This document shows, piece by piece, positions 40,512 to 41,443 of a DNA stretch of 41,443 nt (its first letter is position 1; each line of letters begins with the position of its first letter). Position numbers and translations under genes: made by a program. A model generated the notes under the pieces. That model did not search any database. It saw only the letters and a program-made list of their open reading frames with translations, and was not told where the DNA came from. This DNA is from an uncultured Eubacteriales bacterium. GTDB taxonomy: Bacteria; Bacillota; Clostridia; Christensenellales; CAG-138. The stretch spans positions 1 to 41,443 of the forward strand of contig URQH01000015.1 in the NCBI GenBank assembly GCA_900549955.1, given 5' to 3'.

Positions 40512-41066
40512 ATGACAGATGTGATGCTGTGTCCCCTGGAGCAGGAGGATCGGGAACAATTTATTTTGGACAATCAGGAAGCGTTCCGATATGGAGCGCT
40601 GGAGGAATTTGGCCTGCGGGATGACCATTTCGAGGAAGAGGGGGAAATCATCTCCCGCAAGACCATAGAGCGCGCCATCGATGGCGGACTTGCGTTTCGA
40701 ATCATGCATAACGGCCGGAAAGCAGGCGGCCTTGTAGTAAGGGTGGATGGCGCAAGGGGCGATCTTGAACTCCTCTTTGTTGCTCCAAATGTCCATGGCC
40801 AGGGGATTGGGTATGCGGCATGGCGCGCCGTGGAGGCGCACTATCCGCAGGTGGCAGTATGGGAGACATATACGCCGTATTTTGAAAAGAGGAATATCCA
40901 TTTCTATGTGAACCGCTGCGGGTTCCATATCGTCGAATTTTTCAACGAAAAACACCTGGATCCACATGACCCGCATCCCCGAAACGGGGGTACCTTCGAT
41001 GGGATGTTCCGATTTGAGAAAGTGATGTGGAACCCCACGGCATCCAACCGGCCCGGTGAAACATGA
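40512..41066 (+). CDS. GNAT-family N-acetyltransferase
   Basis: The product has 184 residues. The GNAT core is GGLVVRVDGARGDLELLFVAPNVHGQGIGYAAWRAVE (about residues 77-112), where VHGQGIGYAAW is the acetyl-CoA loop (R/Q-x-x-G-x-G/A). ETYTPYFEKRNIHFYVNRCGFHIVEFFN is the typical strand-helix after it, where a Tyr serves as general acid in many members. The ATG at 40512 follows GGGAGAGCG; a slightly longer start at 40491 is possible. It is less GC-rich than its neighbours and uses AT-ending codons (e.g. GAT, TTT, GGA), so it may have been acquired horizontally. The substrate is unknown. Confidence 0.85.
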   Translation: MTDVMLCPLEQEDREQFILDNQEAFRYGALEEFGLRDDHFEEEGEIISRKTIERAIDGGLAFRIMHNGRKAGGLVVRVDGARGDLELLFVAPNVHGQGIGYAAWRAVEAHYPQVAVWETYTPYFEKRNIHFYVNRCGFHIVEFFNEKHLDPHDPHPRNGGTFDGMFRFEKVMWNPTASNRPGET

Positions 41067-41180
41067 CGGGGATACAAATACAAACGACGCAAACGACGGG
41101 GATTGCCGATCCCGGACAGCGCCGTAAAGGCAGCGTCATGGATGGGGCGGTAAAAATTCCAGAAAAATAAAAAATAGGTG

Positions 41181-41209
41181 TTGACAATTACCGGCGAGTT
41201 TGCTATACT
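41181..41209 (+). promoter_or_regulatory. rRNA operon promoter
   Basis: TTGACA (41181-41186), 17-bp spacer, TATACT (41204-41209), with an A-rich stretch upstream (AAAAATAAAAAATAGG, UP-element-like). Confidence 0.9.
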
Positions 41210-41387
41210 ACAAAAGCTGCCGGCGAGCGGGGGACCGCGGGGCGGCGGCGAGGAGCACCTTGAAAACTATACAGTGCATCAAAGAACAAGCCAGCCGCTC
41301 ACCGGAAGGTGAGCGGAGAAACGCAAAGACGAAGAGACGACCAAGCGAAGGAAAGTGAGCTACGGCTGGAGACAGCCGATAGAGATT
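41210..41387 (+). other. rRNA leader region
   Basis: The leader of about 170 nt contains CCTTGAAAACTATACA (41259-41274), a motif typical of Firmicutes rRNA leaders and spacers. Two hairpins follow: CCGCTCACC-GGAA-GGTGAGCGG (41295-41316) and CGGCTG-GAGA-CAGCCG (41363-41378). The long 16S processing stem is expected to pair with sequence after the 3' end of 16S, outside the window. The stretch 41067-41180 before the promoter holds no gene. Confidence 0.75.
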
Positions 41388-41443
41388 GAACTCAAGAGTT
41401 TGATCCTGGCTCAGGACGAACGCTGGCGGCGTGCCTAACACAT
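41388..41443 (+). rRNA. 16S ribosomal RNA, 5' end (partial)
   Basis: The sequence contains AGAGTTTGATCCTGGCTCAG and the following GACGAACGCTGGCGGCGTGC, the universal start of bacterial 16S rRNA. The 5' end at 41388 is estimated by aligning GAGTTTGATC to E. coli position 9. The gene continues beyond the window. Confidence 0.96.

Overview
The window looks like a chromosomal segment from a high-GC, spore-forming Gram-positive of the class Clostridia. The evidence is a SpoIID homologue, DnaD/DnaI-type replication proteins, three DegV-family fatty-acid-binding proteins, DUF3048 and NusG-II proteins, a Gx transporter, a VPETG-type wall-sorting signal, sigma-A promoters of TTGACA-17-TATAAT type and strong AGGAGG ribosome binding sites. 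The exact family cannot be fixed from the sequence, and only 56 bases of 16S rRNA are present.

Layout. 1-415: the last codons of tuf, its terminator and a cluster of long T-rich/A-rich palindromes. 415-6.8 kb: an SPFH/ribbon-helix-helix pair (minus) divergent from a TetR regulator, an NCS2 purine permease (minus), and a two-gene degV operon plus a GNAT gene. 6.9-11.7 kb: secA, prfB and a stand-alone ProB-like kinase. 11.8-14.9 kb: DUF2975, HTH, DUF4173 and lipoprotein genes, then a C_GCAxxG_C_C redox-type protein. 15.1-17.2 kb: an ECF sigma factor with a large membrane-anchored partner, running convergently into vanZ. 17-21.5 kb (minus): vanZ, rsmI, dnaI/dnaC-like, dnaD-like and a membrane protein with a sigma-70 region-2-like head. 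21.6-24.9 kb: spoIID, Gx transporter plus NusG-II (minus), a tRNA methyltransferase and a lipoprotein. 24.9-28.3 kb (minus): an ArsR-type regulator, an MFS exporter and D-amino-acid transaminase. 28.4-31.7 kb: a cohesin-like membrane protein, a DUF3048 lipoprotein and a NagZ-type glycosidase. 32.0-34.4 kb: tRNA-Val and a leucine-rich-repeat wall protein. 34.5-35.8 kb: a marR-degV operon. 36-40.4 kb: a membrane protein, dus, greA and lysS. 40.5 kb to the end: a GNAT gene and the promoter, leader and start of a 16S rRNA gene.

The most striking locus is at 32.3-34.2 kb. A leader reading frame with its own ribosome binding site runs through about 15.5 copies of the tetranucleotide CAGG and is currently in frame with a secreted, sortase-anchored LRR protein. 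Changing the copy number by one would end leader translation either on the LRR start codon (TGATG) or 19 nt before it. A terminator-like hairpin also lies between the repeat and the gene. This has the architecture of a phase-variable contingency locus.

Other unusual points are a lysyl-tRNA synthetase with a fused C-terminal tRNA-binding domain whose codon use differs from the body, several candidate leaderless genes, a start-site palindrome before vanZ that could silence read-through mRNA, and a sigma-like membrane protein lacking region 4.
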